From Hennigella sp045598825 (lineage in GTDB: Bacteria; Bacillota_I; Bacilli_A; Mycoplasmatales; Mycoplasmoidaceae): 64,000 bases of DNA. Position 1 is the stretch's first letter, and every line of letters starts with the position of its first letter. Both the position numbers and the translations under genes were made by a program. Shown here piece after piece: positions 1 through 9,665 of the stretch. Location of the stretch: positions 1-64,000 of the forward strand of contig JAZRUX010000017.1 of NCBI GenBank assembly GCA_045598825.1, read 5' to 3'. Below the pieces are notes generated by a model. The model saw only the letters and a program-made list of their open reading frames with translations, searched no databases and was not told the origin of the DNA.

Positions 1-221
1 CATAATTTTGGAAATGTTTATAATGTAAATTGTTCATTGTTGAACCCTTTCTTAATTTCTTTACCAAAATTAATTTTAGGTCCAGCAATGGACTTTTTTA
101 TATTTTTCTATAACCCTGGGAACTTAGGGGGTGACATCACCTTATAGATTACAATGCCATATTATTTTTATTTATTTTCATTTATTTGATATAATTAAAA
201 AACGCGTAAAGGTAAGAAACA
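1..221. other. Upstream edge region without a supported gene
   Basis: AT-rich leader before the L28 gene. Frame 1 on the plus strand is open from base 1 to a TAG at 145-147 (48 codons, hydrophobic, with a run NPGNLGGDIT near the end), so it could be the 3' tail of a gene that starts outside the window, but the coding look is weak. A small hairpin GTCC-agcaat-GGAC followed by TTTTT lies at 80-99, and a GGTGA/TCACC dyad lies at about 130-141. I do not recognise either as a known RNA. Confidence 0.3.
190..195 (+). promoter_or_regulatory. -10 box of the rpmB promoter
   Basis: A perfect TATAAT lies 26 nt before the L28 start codon. The region around -35 is only AT-rich and shows no clear TTGACA. 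The predicted leader is about 20 nt and contains GGTAAG rather than a strong Shine-Dalgarno. Confidence 0.5.
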
Positions 222-470
222 ATGAGTAGAAGAGATTATTTCACAAACAAAGGTGCAATGAGTGGAAACAAAAAATCACACGCCATGAATCATTCAAGAC
301 GTCAATGAAATGTTAACTTACAAACAGTTAGAGTTACATTACCTAACGGTCAAGTTAAGAAAGTAAAAGTTTCTGCCAAAACACTAAAGACTCTTAACAA
401 GAGAAAAATTAACGGTGCTAGCAAAGGTAAAAGAGCTAGCAAGCCTGCCGCCAAGGCAGCAACTAAGTAA
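222..470 (+). CDS. rpmB: 50S ribosomal protein L28
   Basis: An 82-aa basic protein starting MSRRDYFTNKGAMSGNKKSH, the usual L28 N-terminus, with the conserved NHSRRQW segment (Trp encoded by TGA) and then TVRVTLPNGQVKKVKVSAKT, a typical L28 core. The C-terminal 15-20 residues form a Lys/Ala-rich tail (KGKRASKPAAKAATK) somewhat longer than in many L28 proteins. It is a structural protein of the large ribosomal subunit. It is too short for most ORF filters but clear by family resemblance. Two tRNA genes follow within 16 nt and a terminator lies only after them, so the three may be cotranscribed. The ATG at 222 is the only sensible start. Confidence 0.95.
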
Positions 471-485
471 TGTATATTACTTAAT

Positions 486-562
486 GGGAGTATAGCTCAG
501 TTGGTTAGAGCACACCCCTGATAAGGGTGAGGTCGATTGTTCGAGTCAATTTACTCCCACCA
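486..562 (+). tRNA. tRNA-Ile (GAT)
   Basis: Cloverleaf with acceptor GGGAGTA/TACTCCC, D arm GCTC/GAGC, anticodon loop CTGATAA (GAT) on a CACCC/GGGTG stem, T arm GATTG/CAATT with a TTCGAGT loop, and encoded CCA. It sits next to tRNA-Ala. Confidence 0.97.
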
Positions 563-568
563 TATAAT

Positions 569-645
569 GGGGCCTTAGCTCAGCCTGATAGAGCACCTGA
601 TTTGCACTCAGGGGGTCGAGGGTTTGATTCCCTTAGGCTCCACCA
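569..645 (+). tRNA. tRNA-Ala (TGC)
   Basis: Acceptor GGGGCCT/AGGCTCC, D arm GCTC/GAGC, anticodon loop TTTGCAC (TGC) on a CCTGA/TCAGG stem, T arm GAGGG/CCCTT with loop TTTGATT, CCA encoded. The Ile-Ala pair is the one usually found in the 16S-23S spacer, but here no rRNA is present. Confidence 0.97.
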
Positions 646-652
646 TTAAATC

Positions 653-680
653 AAAACTAGGTTTCGTGCCTAGTTTTTAT
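653..680 (+). terminator. Intrinsic terminator after tRNA-Ala
   Basis: Stem AAAACTAGG / CCTAGTTTT with a 7-nt loop followed by T-rich sequence. It closes the rpmB-tRNA unit. Confidence 0.85.
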
Positions 681-705
681 TTTATAATATATACGAGGTA
701 AAAAA

Positions 706-1257
706 ATGGCTAATATTGTATTAGATGTAACAATTGAAATTCCTAAAAATTCAAAAGTTAAATATGAATATAACAGAGCAACTAAACAAATTTCAGTTGA
801 CCGTATTTTGTATGGTTCAAATGGTTACCCACAAAACTATGGTTTCCTAAAAGAAGCTTTAGACTGAGATGGTGATGAACTAGATTGCTTAGTTATTGCT
901 GACCAATCAATTGGTACTGGAATTTCTGTTCCAACAAGATTAATTGGAGCAATGGAAATGATTGATGATGGTGAAACTGACACAAAGTTAATTGGAGTAA
1001 TTGATTGTGATCCACGTTACACACATATTAAATCCTTAAAAGATTTAAATCAACATTTGCTTGCAGAAATTAAGGATTTCTTTGAAAATTACAAAAATTT
1101 ACAACACAAAAAAGTTATTGTTCGTGGTTTTCAAGATCAAGCATGAGCTGTTAAAGAATACAAGGAATGTGTTGCTTTAATGAAAAAATATGGCAAAATG
1201 CCAAAAGAACAATTCCTTAAAAAGATGAAAAAAAATCATCCAGAAAAATATCGTTAG
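706..1257 (+). CDS. ppa: Inorganic pyrophosphatase (family I)
   Basis: A 183-aa cytoplasmic enzyme that hydrolyses PPi to two phosphates and so pulls nucleotide and aminoacyl-tRNA synthesis forward. The family I signature is present as D55-G-D-E-L-D60, preceded by YPQNYGF (about residues 41-47), a hallmark of soluble pyrophosphatases. TGA codes for Trp at W54 and again near residue 147. Length matches the family (170-185 aa). GAGG at 694-697 serves as Shine-Dalgarno about 8 nt before ATG 706. A TATAAT at 683-688 could be its promoter. It is a single-gene unit between two terminators and converges on the peptidase gene downstream. Confidence 0.96.
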
Positions 1258-1263
1258 ATAAAA

Positions 1264-1287
1264 AAACCCGACTTGGGATATTTTTTT
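1264..1287. terminator. Weak hairpin between convergent ppa and peptidase
   Basis: An A-run, then CCC-gactt-GGG, then ATATTTTTTT. The stem is short (3 bp plus an interrupted A/T extension), but A-tract and T-tract flank it on both strands, as expected between convergent genes. Confidence 0.4.
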
Positions 1288-3037
1288 ATACTGTTGGATT
1301 GTAATCTCTAAGTAAATGTAACATTGAATTAATTAATTGCCAATATGAATCAAGTTCTAACATTTCATCAGTAGTGTGTTCGTTTAGAACATTAGCACCA
1401 ATAGATATTTGCACTAAATCTTTATAGTCATTAACAAAGAAGCTACATTCTAATCCCGGATGACAAATATAGAAGTAAGGATCTCTTATATTTGAATTTT
1501 GAAAAGATTCATAACATAAGTTACACAAATATTTATCTTTGCTTTCTTCTCAGACTGGGAATTCATCAACTTTCCGCATGTCTGGAGCTTTTTCTTTTCC
1601 AACAAAGTTCTGTATGTAATAGAAGGCTTGAGCGTTCTTGTCTATAATTTGTTGAGACTTTTTATGAGTATTAAATCTTGCTAATGTTTCAGCTTCCAAT
1701 TTTATTGAATCGCTATCAAAGTCATATTCAAAATTAAAAGGTGCAATATTACAACTAGCTGTAACTGCATGGTCTTCAGGACGTCGTTCTAGAACACCAC
1801 AACATAAATCATTCACAAATGATTTCACTCATTTTGATGCTAAAGGAGTTAATGCTTTAGCATCGTCCTTTGCTGTTGATGTTAAAAAATCAATGTGTGC
1901 TTTTGTTTCCTCTGAATAATCATAGCGACTCATTAATGTATCAAATTTTGTTTTAAATATTCTCTGGGCTATTTCTCATCCATTTTCTGTATTAGAAATA
2001 TTATCGCTTATAAAACTAAAAGACGCTGATGTTGGAATTTGAGTTCTAAATTCTTCTGGTGAAGAAATGCTATATATTTGTATATCATTCTCTTTACCTA
2101 TTTCTCTAAATATGTTCTCAATTTCATCAAATAATTTCCCAATTAAGCCAATTGGGTTGGCATAATGATGTGTTATATCGATACCAGAATGTCCACCATG
2201 AAAATCATCTAATATAACAGTATAAAGGTTTCTATTTGAAACGGTTTCAAGGCTATCGCCATCAAATGTTGCACTGTAGTGATGTCCAAGACACCCACCA
2301 GAAGAAACATTAATTTGCCCAATTGGTCCACCATCAATATTTATTAAATATGGTATTCCATTAAGTACTTTAACTTTTTCAGCACCAGTTTTAGTCATTC
2401 AACCTAAACGGGATGCTCCTCTAGCCGTTGTTTCTTCATCAACTGTAACAATACAACGAATTCTTGGATGTAAATATAAATTAGAATTTTTTGTTAATGA
2501 CAACATTAGTGCAACACCTTGGCCATCATCAGCTCCTAAAGATGTTAACCAGTCTTTAGTATGTATTACACGTTTCCCATTAAATTTATCAAATATTGGT
2601 GTAGAAACGGGATGAGTTGTTGGGTCTCATGTTAAGGCTTCGCCTTTGCAATCTCAAACCATATCCATATGACTTTGTAAAGCAATCGGAGATCTATTTT
2701 CATATCCTTTAGATGCTGGAATGTCTCATCATATATTTCGATTATAGTCTTGTGAAACGGTATCAATTCCAGGGAATATTAGGACATGGTTTGTTATCTG
2801 TTCTGCCATTACTTTTAATGTATCATTTTGAGGGTCTCATTCATCAGGGTTTTCATTTATGTTTGCTACATGAGGATATTTGCAGAATTCAAAGAACTCT
2901 TCAAGAGTTGAGTTATACATTTGTTCAGCAACAGTAGGAAAAAATTGTTCAACAATTGGAACGACTACTGCACCAGTAGCCATTGTTGCTACTCCGGCGA
3001 TTGGCAATACTATATTTATTGTTGATGATATTTTCAT
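1286..3037 (-). CDS. Secreted or anchored M20C dipeptidase (PepD-like)
   Basis: A 583-aa M20-family metallopeptidase resembling Xaa-His (nonspecific) dipeptidases. Visible zinc-site motifs in order are HMDMVWD, SLGADDGQG, DEETT and later GCLGHHYSA, matching the M20C layout. The N-terminus (MKISSTINIVLPIAGVATMA) is a hydrophobic signal or anchor segment without a lipobox Cys, so the enzyme probably acts outside or on the membrane, unlike the cytosolic PepD of most bacteria. The whole gene is in one frame with several TGA Trp codons. Shine-Dalgarno AAGGAGG lies inside the end of the upstream gene, about 15 nt before the ATG, so the two are likely translationally coupled. A paralogue with a true lipobox is at 55303-56970. 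It probably trims host peptides for amino-acid supply (inference). Confidence 0.85.
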
Positions 3038-3038
3038 A

Positions 3039-4208
3039 TTACTTTTTAAATGGGTCCTCCTTACATCCCTTTTTTAATTTTCTTGCTGTTAATCCTTGCA
3101 ATTTATTGTTTGCTGTTAAAAGTTGTTCGCCAGATTTTGTTAATTTTTCACGAATGTCTTGAAGGTTTTTAATAGATTTATCAATAGCTTCAATAGCACC
3201 TTCATAATTTTTCATTGATCTCCCAGCAGAGATAGCAAAATCTTCTTTAAAATCTTGTAAATTAGCCATAAATGTGTCTTGATCAATGAACTCCATTTTT
3301 CTTTGATTAATAGCTTGCACAAGTTCAAAATTTTTATTCAAGCTATCTTTTAGAACATTGATGAAGGCAATGAACGTTTGTGGACGAACAACATACATCT
3401 TTTCATAACCTCTTACTTTGTAAATACCATCAAAGTTCTTGTTGTCTTTTTCTAACTCAGAAATCAATAAAGCGTATTCACAGCCTTTTTTTGTTCGATC
3501 TTCATCAAGTTTCTTGTAGTGGTCTTGATTTTTCTTTTTTGATTCAGTTGTATTGTTTTGAGTTTTAACTTCAATCTCAATTGTTAAAATCTCATTGCCT
3601 TGTTCATCATAGTCTTTGAAAATAAAGTCGCCTTTTGTTCCTTTTAATCCTTCACCAGATGAAATAACTTCGTTGTCTTTGATAAATTTTGCATGAGTAA
3701 AAGCACCTTTTTGCTGAGCGCCATCAAATTCTTCTCAAACAAATTTTTCTAGTTCTTCACCCATTGCTTTAGTTGATGGATTGCGGTGATCTCAACGATA
3801 TTCAAGATTTTTAATATCATTGTCCTTTGAATTAATTGTTTCTTTTAGTGAATTGATTAATTCATTCTTTTTTGCCTCAGCTTTTAATACTGCAGCATCA
3901 ATTTTATCTTGCAATGATATTCCACTTGATTGAAGATCTTTTTGCAATAAAGCAATTTGTTTTTGTAAATCAGCAATTTGACGATCTTTATCGCTGTTTG
4001 CTTTTAAAACCTTAGCTTCAGCTAAATCAATTGCTTTTTGTTTGGCTAAATTCTCTATTTCGTTATTAAAATTTTTTAAAATAGATTTAGTATCTAGATT
4101 GGTCTCATCACGCAAATCAATAAAATCGCCTTGTTTAGCATCTTGTGCTAATTCCAAAGTATTCTCATCCTTGATGATGTATTTTATTTTTTTGTTCAAT
4201 TTTTCCAT
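3039..4208 (-). CDS. DUF2130 family coiled-coil protein
   Basis: A 389-aa protein. Residues about 1-40 precede a long charged coiled coil (about 45-140, rich in Lys, Glu, Ala and Gln). A C-terminal domain follows with the sequence NPSTKAMGEELEKFVWEEF and later GTKGDFIFKDYDEQGNEILT and EIEVKTQN, typical of DUF2130 (PD-(D/E)XK-like fold suspected in the literature). The D...E-V-K arrangement (GDFIF ... IEIEVK) is compatible with a nuclease-type active site, but that is inference. Function is unknown. It lies between folD (2 nt upstream) and the secreted dipeptidase (1 nt downstream), probably in one transcript with thyX and folD. No signal peptide. Confidence 0.8.
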
Positions 4209-4210
4209 AT

Positions 4211-5068
4211 CTAAATTTTATGTTGTTTTTTTGTCAAAATAATGAGGTTGTTAATTAACATTAGAACTGTCATTGGTCCAACGCCACCAGGTACAGGACT
4301 TATATATCCATTAAAACTTTTCAAAGTTTTAATATTAACATCGCCACACAACTTGTTGTTTGTGTCTCGGTTAATTCCAACGTCTACAATAATTGTATTA
4401 TTTTTGAAGTATTTTTTATCAAAAAAGTTAGCTTTTCCAACAGCTGTTACAACGATATCTGCATTTTGACAGACCTTTTTTAAATCTTTTGTATGAGAAT
4501 GACAAATAATTGGTGTAGCATTTTCATGTAAAAATAGTGTAGCAAGTGGTTTACCAACAATGTTACTACGGTTCACAATTGCTATAGTTTTCCCTGCAAG
4601 AGGAATGTTATAGTATTTTAATAATTCAATTACTCCAGCTGCAGTACATGGTTTAATTAAATTTTCAATAAAATTAGATGTTCAAATTTTTCCAACATTA
4701 TAGTTGTGAAAACAATCAACATCTTTATCTGGAGAAATGGCATTAATGACTGCGTCATCATCAATGTTTTTACCAGTAGGTAATTGAACAAATAAACCAT
4801 TAATGCTTTTATCTTTGTTTAATTTGTTAATTAATGCTAACATTTGTTTAGTGGTTGTACTTTCAGGTAACTTAAAAAGTTTAGAATTTAAACCTAATTG
4901 CTTACAAAGTTTTTGTTTATTAGCAACATACACACTACTCGCGTAACTATTATTGTTCAAAATGATAGCTAAAGTAGGAATAATTTTTTTATGTTTTAAA
5001 CCAGCTATCTCCTTTTTTAACTTAACTAAAAAATGGTCTCTGGTTTCAATTCCAGACATTAATTTCAT
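4211..5068 (-). CDS. folD: Bifunctional methylene-THF dehydrogenase/cyclohydrolase
   Basis: A 285-aa cytosolic enzyme interconverting 5,10-methylene-THF, methenyl-THF and 10-formyl-THF. The family landmarks are all present: SYASSVYVANKQKLC (the SxxYVxxKxKxC catalytic block), VQLPTG, the Rossmann block NRSNIVGKPLATLF, and PVPGGVGPMTVLML near the C-terminus. ATG 5068 is preceded by GAGGAAA at good spacing; a second in-frame ATG follows 9 nt later. The start overlaps the end of thyX by 10 nt. The pairing makes sense because ThyX consumes methylene-THF that FolD supplies or recycles. Length is normal for the family. Confidence 0.96.
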
Positions 5069-5709
5069 GTGTTATTTTCCTCAAATTTTATATCATCAAA
5101 AATTAATGGAATCTTCTTTTTTAATTCCTTTAGTAAAGGAATTAATAGTTCGCGTGCTTGTGGATGAGCATCAGATGCACATCTCAACCTAAAAATGTTT
5201 CTTCATTCACGGAAATTTGCAGAAATTGTAATTTCAGTTTTTAAACTATTTGGTAAAACACTCCTAGCCTCTTGTGGAGTGGAACCTTGTGCTAATAATT
5301 CAAAATATGCTTTTTCTGCATCTTCCATCGCTTTTTTTCATACCTTATATCGCTTTGGATCTTTCTTATAAAAATATGGTTCAATTACAGTAATCTGTTT
5401 ACCAAATTTTTCATTTGCATAGTTACAATATCTAGTAGATTCTTGAGCAAAACTTGCAATTCTATGACGAACTAATTCATGAGTTACACCACGGTCACAG
5501 ACAAACTTAACTGATAAAAAGCTATGTTCAATAACTGCTTCGTGTCTTCATTTTAATAAATTGCCTATCAACTTTTTAGCTGATTCTCCAGTTTTGTCAA
5601 TTTTATCTTCTGATTTATAGCAAACACGACCAATTTTTTCAATTAATTGTAATTGCTCAATTGGTTCAACTTTGCTTAGAATTTGATATGATGGTTTAAC
5701 AATAATCAC
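5059..5709 (-). CDS. thyX: FAD-dependent thymidylate synthase ThyX
   Basis: A 216-aa flavin-dependent thymidylate synthase that methylates dUMP to dTMP using methylene-THF and reduced FAD. The ThyX signature RHRxxSxxxxSxR is exact at residues 81-93 (RHRIASFAQESTR). I place the start at GTG 5709 because AAGGAG stands 6 nt before it; an upstream TTG at 5733 gives an implausible extension overlapping the Shine-Dalgarno. The gene reads through two TGA Trp codons at the end (ENNTWN then TAA), overlapping folD. An alternative reading ending at the TGA would be wrong under code 4. It follows L32 behind a strong terminator. Confidence 0.95.
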
Positions 5710-5735
5710 CCTTAACTCCTTTATTAAGAACAAAA

Positions 5736-5764
5736 GGTCAAACCGTATTTTGTACGATTTAACC
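5736..5764 (-). terminator. Terminator between rpmF and thyX
   Basis: On the minus strand, a 12-bp stem GGTTAAATCGTA / TACGGTTTGACC (two G-U pairs) with loop CAAAA, followed by TTTTGTTCTT. It should end rpmF transcripts and could attenuate thyX-folD read-through. Confidence 0.75.
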
Positions 5765-5770
5765 TAAATA

Positions 5771-5947
5771 TTATTTAACGTTTTTAATTTTTTTGCCATT
5801 GTAGTAACCACAATATTTACATACCGTGTGTGGTTTAATTGGTTTTCCACATTTAGGACAAACTGTAGTTGTTACAGCTTTCAATGCGTGATGGCTTCGA
5901 CGCATTCCTTTTCTACCTTTAGATGTTCTTCTTTGTGCAACAGCCAT
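5771..5947 (-). CDS. rpmF: 50S ribosomal protein L32
   Basis: A 58-aa ribosomal protein with the usual start MAVAQRRTSKGRKGMRRSHH, followed by a zinc-ribbon with C30-x2-C33 and C43-x2-C46 (VCPKCG, VCKYCG). The zinc-binding (C+) form is therefore present. It is divergent from the Asp23-like gene at 6010. AAAGGAA upstream of ATG 5947 is the likely Shine-Dalgarno. Confidence 0.96.
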   Translation of the reverse strand: MAVAQRRTSKGRKGMRRSHHALKAVTTTVCPKCGKPIKPHTVCKYCGYYNGKKIKNVK

Positions 5948-5997
5948 ATAGATAAATTTCCTTTATACTATTATTATATTTAATATTCAAAATATTA

Positions 5998-6003
5998 TAT
6001 AAT
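5998..6003 (+). promoter_or_regulatory. -10 box placed for a leaderless transcript
   Basis: TATAAT ends 6 nt before ATG 6010, which puts the predicted transcription start at or beside the start codon. No Shine-Dalgarno is possible. Confidence 0.5.
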
Positions 6004-6009
6004 GCTTTT

Positions 6010-6303
6010 ATGAAATTACATGATATTATTTCAATCAGTCCCAACGTGTTGGAGAATATTTTGTTAGAAGAGACAAAAAAGATACCCGGAGTGGACACTG
6101 AAAATATTGAAAGTATTAAAATCAGTGATGCAAAATGTGAGATTAACATTTATTTATCCCCATTTAGCTTGTTGTCTAATATTTATGCAATTGCTCATGA
6201 AATACAATCTGCTATAAGTTTCTATTTAACAAAACAATTTGACATTGATGAAGGTATTATTAAAATCAATGTAATTGTTGCTTCAACTAAAGGAGATAAA
6301 TAA
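6010..6303 (+). CDS. Asp23/Gls24 family protein (DUF322, YloU-like)
   Basis: A 97-aa acidic small protein. Position immediately before the fatty-acid-kinase gene, with the next ATG overlapping its TAA (TAATG), is the conserved yloU-yloV arrangement of Firmicutes. The sequence pattern (EINIYLSPFSLLSNIYAIAHEIQSAISFYL, split here by description: a beta strand, then an amphipathic helix, then IIKINVIVAS) fits the Asp23 fold, but identity rests mostly on context and size. Its role is not well defined in any organism; Asp23-type proteins are linked to the cell envelope. Translation probably starts on a leaderless mRNA. Confidence 0.65.
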   Translation: MKLHDIISISPNVLENILLEETKKIPGVDTENIESIKISDAKCEINIYLSPFSLLSNIYAIAHEIQSAISFYLTKQFDIDEGIIKINVIVASTKGDK

Positions 6304-7997
6304 TGACTTCTTTAAATGCTAAAACATTAAAATCATTATTTCATAATGGAGTTACCTTTGTTGGTAATAACTTTGAATATATTGATGAACTAAATGTTTT
6401 TCCAGTTCCTGATGGCGACACTGGAACTAATTTAAAAATTACAACTGAAGGTGCTTGAGAAGCAATTGCTGATCTTGAAACAGAAGATATTGCTTTATTA
6501 ACTAAAACTTTTGCTCGTGGTTTATTAATGAATGCTAGAGGTAACTCTGGTGTTATCCTTAGTCAAATCTTCAAAGGATTTAGTTCAACATTTACAACTG
6601 CTGCTAAAGAGATTGGTTTAACTGATATAACAAAAGGGTTTGTTAATGCTAAAGAATTTGCTTATCGTTCTGTTGCAACACCAGTTGAAGGCACAATCTT
6701 AACTGTTATCCGTGTTGTTTCAGAAAGATTAATTGAGTCAACAGGAAAATTTAAATCTATTGAAGAATTATTTGATTTTGCTCACAAGGAAGCAAAAATT
6801 ATTCTTAATAAAACTCCTGACTTCTTAATCCAATTAAAAGAAGTTGGTGTAGTTGACTCTGGTGGTTATGGATTAACTGTATTTTTAGAAGGTATGAAAG
6901 AAGCATTATTGCATCCAGATGCTAAACCAGTTGAACCTACACCAAAGGATAAAGAAAAGCAAAATGCTATTAACAAAACTTTTGTTGATGACAATGAAGG
7001 TTTTGGTTATTGTTCTGAATTTATTTTAAAGCTTGGTTCTCGTGTAACAATTGATCAACCTGAAAAATCTAAGTTTGATGAAAAATATTTTAAACGTCGT
7101 ATCGAAGATATGGGTAACAGTTTTGTTTATGTCCGTGATGATGATATCGTAAAAGTTCATGTTCATGTAACTGAGCCATATAAACTTCTTGAGTTTGCAA
7201 GTAAATATGGGGAATTCAACAAGATTAAGATCGAAAATATGACACTTCAATTCATGATGAAGAATAAAAATACTTCTCTTGAAAAACTAGAAAGCGAATA
7301 TAAAGCCGATAATGAAATTACAACTGCAACTAAAGTTGTTGCAACTGTACCAAGCAAAACAATACAAGATGTTTATGCAAAGGAATTTGGTATTAACAAT
7401 TGCTTAAATTGTGATGAAATTGGAAACCCAACAATTCAACAATTCTATGATTTAATAAAATCTGCCAAGAGTCGGAATGTTGTCGTTGTTACTGATAATG
7501 GTAATGTCTTAATGGCTGCTGAGCAAGCTGCAGGTTTATTTCCTAAAAAGACACACCACATTAGTATTATCCCATCTAAGGATATAGCAGCAAGCTATCT
7601 TTGTTGTTTAAGTTTTAACCCAGAATTAGATGAAAATAACACAGTAAGAGAAATGCTTCGCGCATTAAAAAACTGTGAAACATGCAAAATTTCAAAATCA
7701 GTTAAAAATATTTCTTATCGTAATCTTCACATCAGATTTGGTGACTACATTGGTGTAAGAAACAAAGAAATTATTACTAACTCAAGAACTGAAGGTGCAG
7801 TAACTAAGAGAATGATTGATGAGATCTTTGGTGATGTACGTCGACCTAATACTGCTGTTATCATCTATGGAAAAGATGCAACAATGGAAGAAGTTAATAA
7901 TATGTACAAATACATCAATGAAAAATATTTGGTTAAACCTATTGTCATCCAAGGCAATCAATCAACATATCATTACTATATTGGTGTAACAAGGTAG
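6303..7997 (+). CDS. fakA: Fatty acid kinase catalytic subunit FakA (YloV/DAK family)
   Basis: A 564-aa protein with an N-terminal DhaL-type kinase domain: FPVPDGDTGTNL (about residues 35-46, metal-binding aspartates) and NARGNSGVILSQI (about 76-88). The middle and C-terminal DegV-associated domains complete the usual FakA length of about 550 aa. With a FakB partner encoded elsewhere it phosphorylates exogenous fatty acids to acyl phosphates. The next gene is plsX, which handles the same acyl phosphate, so the pair forms the entry to phospholipid synthesis from scavenged fatty acids. The ATG at 6303 overlaps the previous stop by one base, implying translational coupling. One internal TGA Trp is at about residue 58. 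Confidence 0.93.
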
Positions 7998-8004
7998 GTA
8001 GATT

Positions 8005-8982
8005 ATGAGAATAGCATTTGATGTAATGGGTTTTGAAGGAAAGATAACTGAAGCAATTGATGCTGCACGTAAGTTTTGCAAAAAATACAATGGTGTCAAG
8101 ATTATTTTAGTTGGTAAGGCTGATGATATTCGTTTATTTTTAAAAGATTCTGATAATTTCGAAATCGTGCCTGCCATTGATGTGATTAACATGGATGACA
8201 CACCAATTACGGCATTAAGAAAAAAATCAACATCAATGTTAACTGCTATTAATTTAGTTAAGGAAGATAAGGCAGACGCAGTTGTATCAGCAGGAAGTAC
8301 TTCGTGTTTTGTTCCACTTGTACAAATGAATTTAGGATCAATTTCTAATATATCCAAGTTTGGTTTTATGCCATTTATTCCAACAACAAATAAAGTTGGA
8401 TTTAATATGATTGATGTTGGTGCCAACATTAATGTAACGGGTGAAGACTTGTATCACTATGCATTAATGGCTAATGAATATGCAAGAATTGTAAGAAAGA
8501 TTGCTAAACCAAGAATTGGTGTTTTAAATATTGGAACAGAAGAACACAAAGGTTTTGAATGTCATAAACAAGCTCACGAATTGTTAAAAAATAATACAAA
8601 TATAAATTATATAGGTTTTGTAGAACCTAAAGGTTTATTAGATGGTGTAGTTGATATTTGTGTCTGTGATGGTTTTAGTGGTAATATTTGTTTAAAAGCA
8701 CTTGAAGGATCATTAAAATCAGTTAGCAAAATTTTAAAAAATGGTTATAAGAAACCATGAAACTGATTAGGTGCTGTTTTTAGCTTGCCTATTATTTATA
8801 AATTGACTCACACATTTGATTATCGTAACAATGCTGGTGCCATCGTTTTAGGTGCTAATGGTATTGCCATTAAAACACATGGTTCTGCCGATGCAAAACA
8901 ATTTTATGCTGCCTTAAGAATGGCATATGATTGTGTAAACAATAACCTATTACATAACATTAAAAATATTAAATATGAATAA
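8005..8982 (+). CDS. plsX: Phosphate acyltransferase PlsX
   Basis: A 325-aa protein matching PlsX in size and motifs: MRIAFDVMGFEG at the start (usually MKIALDAMGGD), SAGSTS (about 94-99), and VDVGANI-like IDVGANINV (about 137-145), with GVLNIGTEEHKG and CDGFSGNICLKALEG in the C-terminal half. It interconverts acyl-ACP and acyl phosphate and supplies PlsY. The DAMGGD motif is degraded here to DVMGFE. The gene lies 7 nt after fakA and overlaps rnc by 8 nt. Two TGA Trp codons near 8758-8766 interrupt it only in the standard code. Confidence 0.92.
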
Positions 8983-9664
8983 AGATTATTTAGCAAATTT
9001 ACAAAATTGATTAAAGGAGGTTTTGGCAATTAACCCAAAAAATCTTTCTATCTATGTTGAAGCATTAACACACCGTTCATATGCTAATGAACACCGTCAA
9101 AACTATTCATACCAAAGATTAGAATATTTAGGTGATAGTGTTTTAGGTTTTTTAACAGCTGCATACTTATATCGCAAATATCCAAACAAACATGAAGGTG
9201 AATTAACAGTTTATCGAAAACGATTAGTCCAATCAAATACCGAAACAGCTATAGCAAAACAAATTGGGTTACAAGACTATGTCTTGCTCGGTGTTGGTGC
9301 AGCTAAATCTGCTGGAATGGATAAAATATTAGAAGATTGTTTTGAAGCATTATTAGGCGCCATTTATATGGATTTAGGAATAGAACCAATTAAAAAATTA
9401 TTAAATTGAACATTATTTAAATTTGATGACGAAACAATTCTCAATGCTGCTTTGGACTATAAAACACTAGTACAAGAAGCGCTGATGAAGCATAACACTA
9501 AAAATGCAATGTATCACACAAAACAATTGGGGCCAAACAATTTTGAAGCAATACTTAAAGTTGGAAACATAACTTATGGCCGTGGCAAAGGACAAAACAA
9601 AAAATTAGCTGAAAAAGCTGCGGCAAAAGAAGCATATTCCAAATTGGTAAAGGAAGGTAAGTAA
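8975..9664 (+). CDS. rnc: Ribonuclease III
   Basis: A 229-aa endonuclease that cuts double-stranded RNA during rRNA maturation and mRNA decay. The catalytic signature appears as RLEYLGDSVLGFL and the second acidic cluster as DCFEALLGAIYMD. A C-terminal dsRNA-binding domain ends with NKKLAEKAAAKEAYSKL. I take ATG 8975, which overlaps the plsX end by 8 nt, because it gives the normal N-terminus before EALTHRSY. A TTG at 9023 follows AAGGAGG at poor spacing and would cut the first 16 residues. The rnc-smc-ftsY order is as in Bacillus. Confidence 0.94.
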
Positions 9665-9665
9665 C

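Noticed and set aside
1..147. Open frame of 48 codons at the left edge
   Set aside because: Could be the tail of a gene outside the window, but there is no recognisable motif and a terminator-like hairpin sits inside it.
5709..5733. N-terminal TTG extension of thyX
   Set aside because: AAGGAG lies between this TTG and the GTG at 5709 with ideal spacing to the GTG, and the extension overlaps the Shine-Dalgarno.
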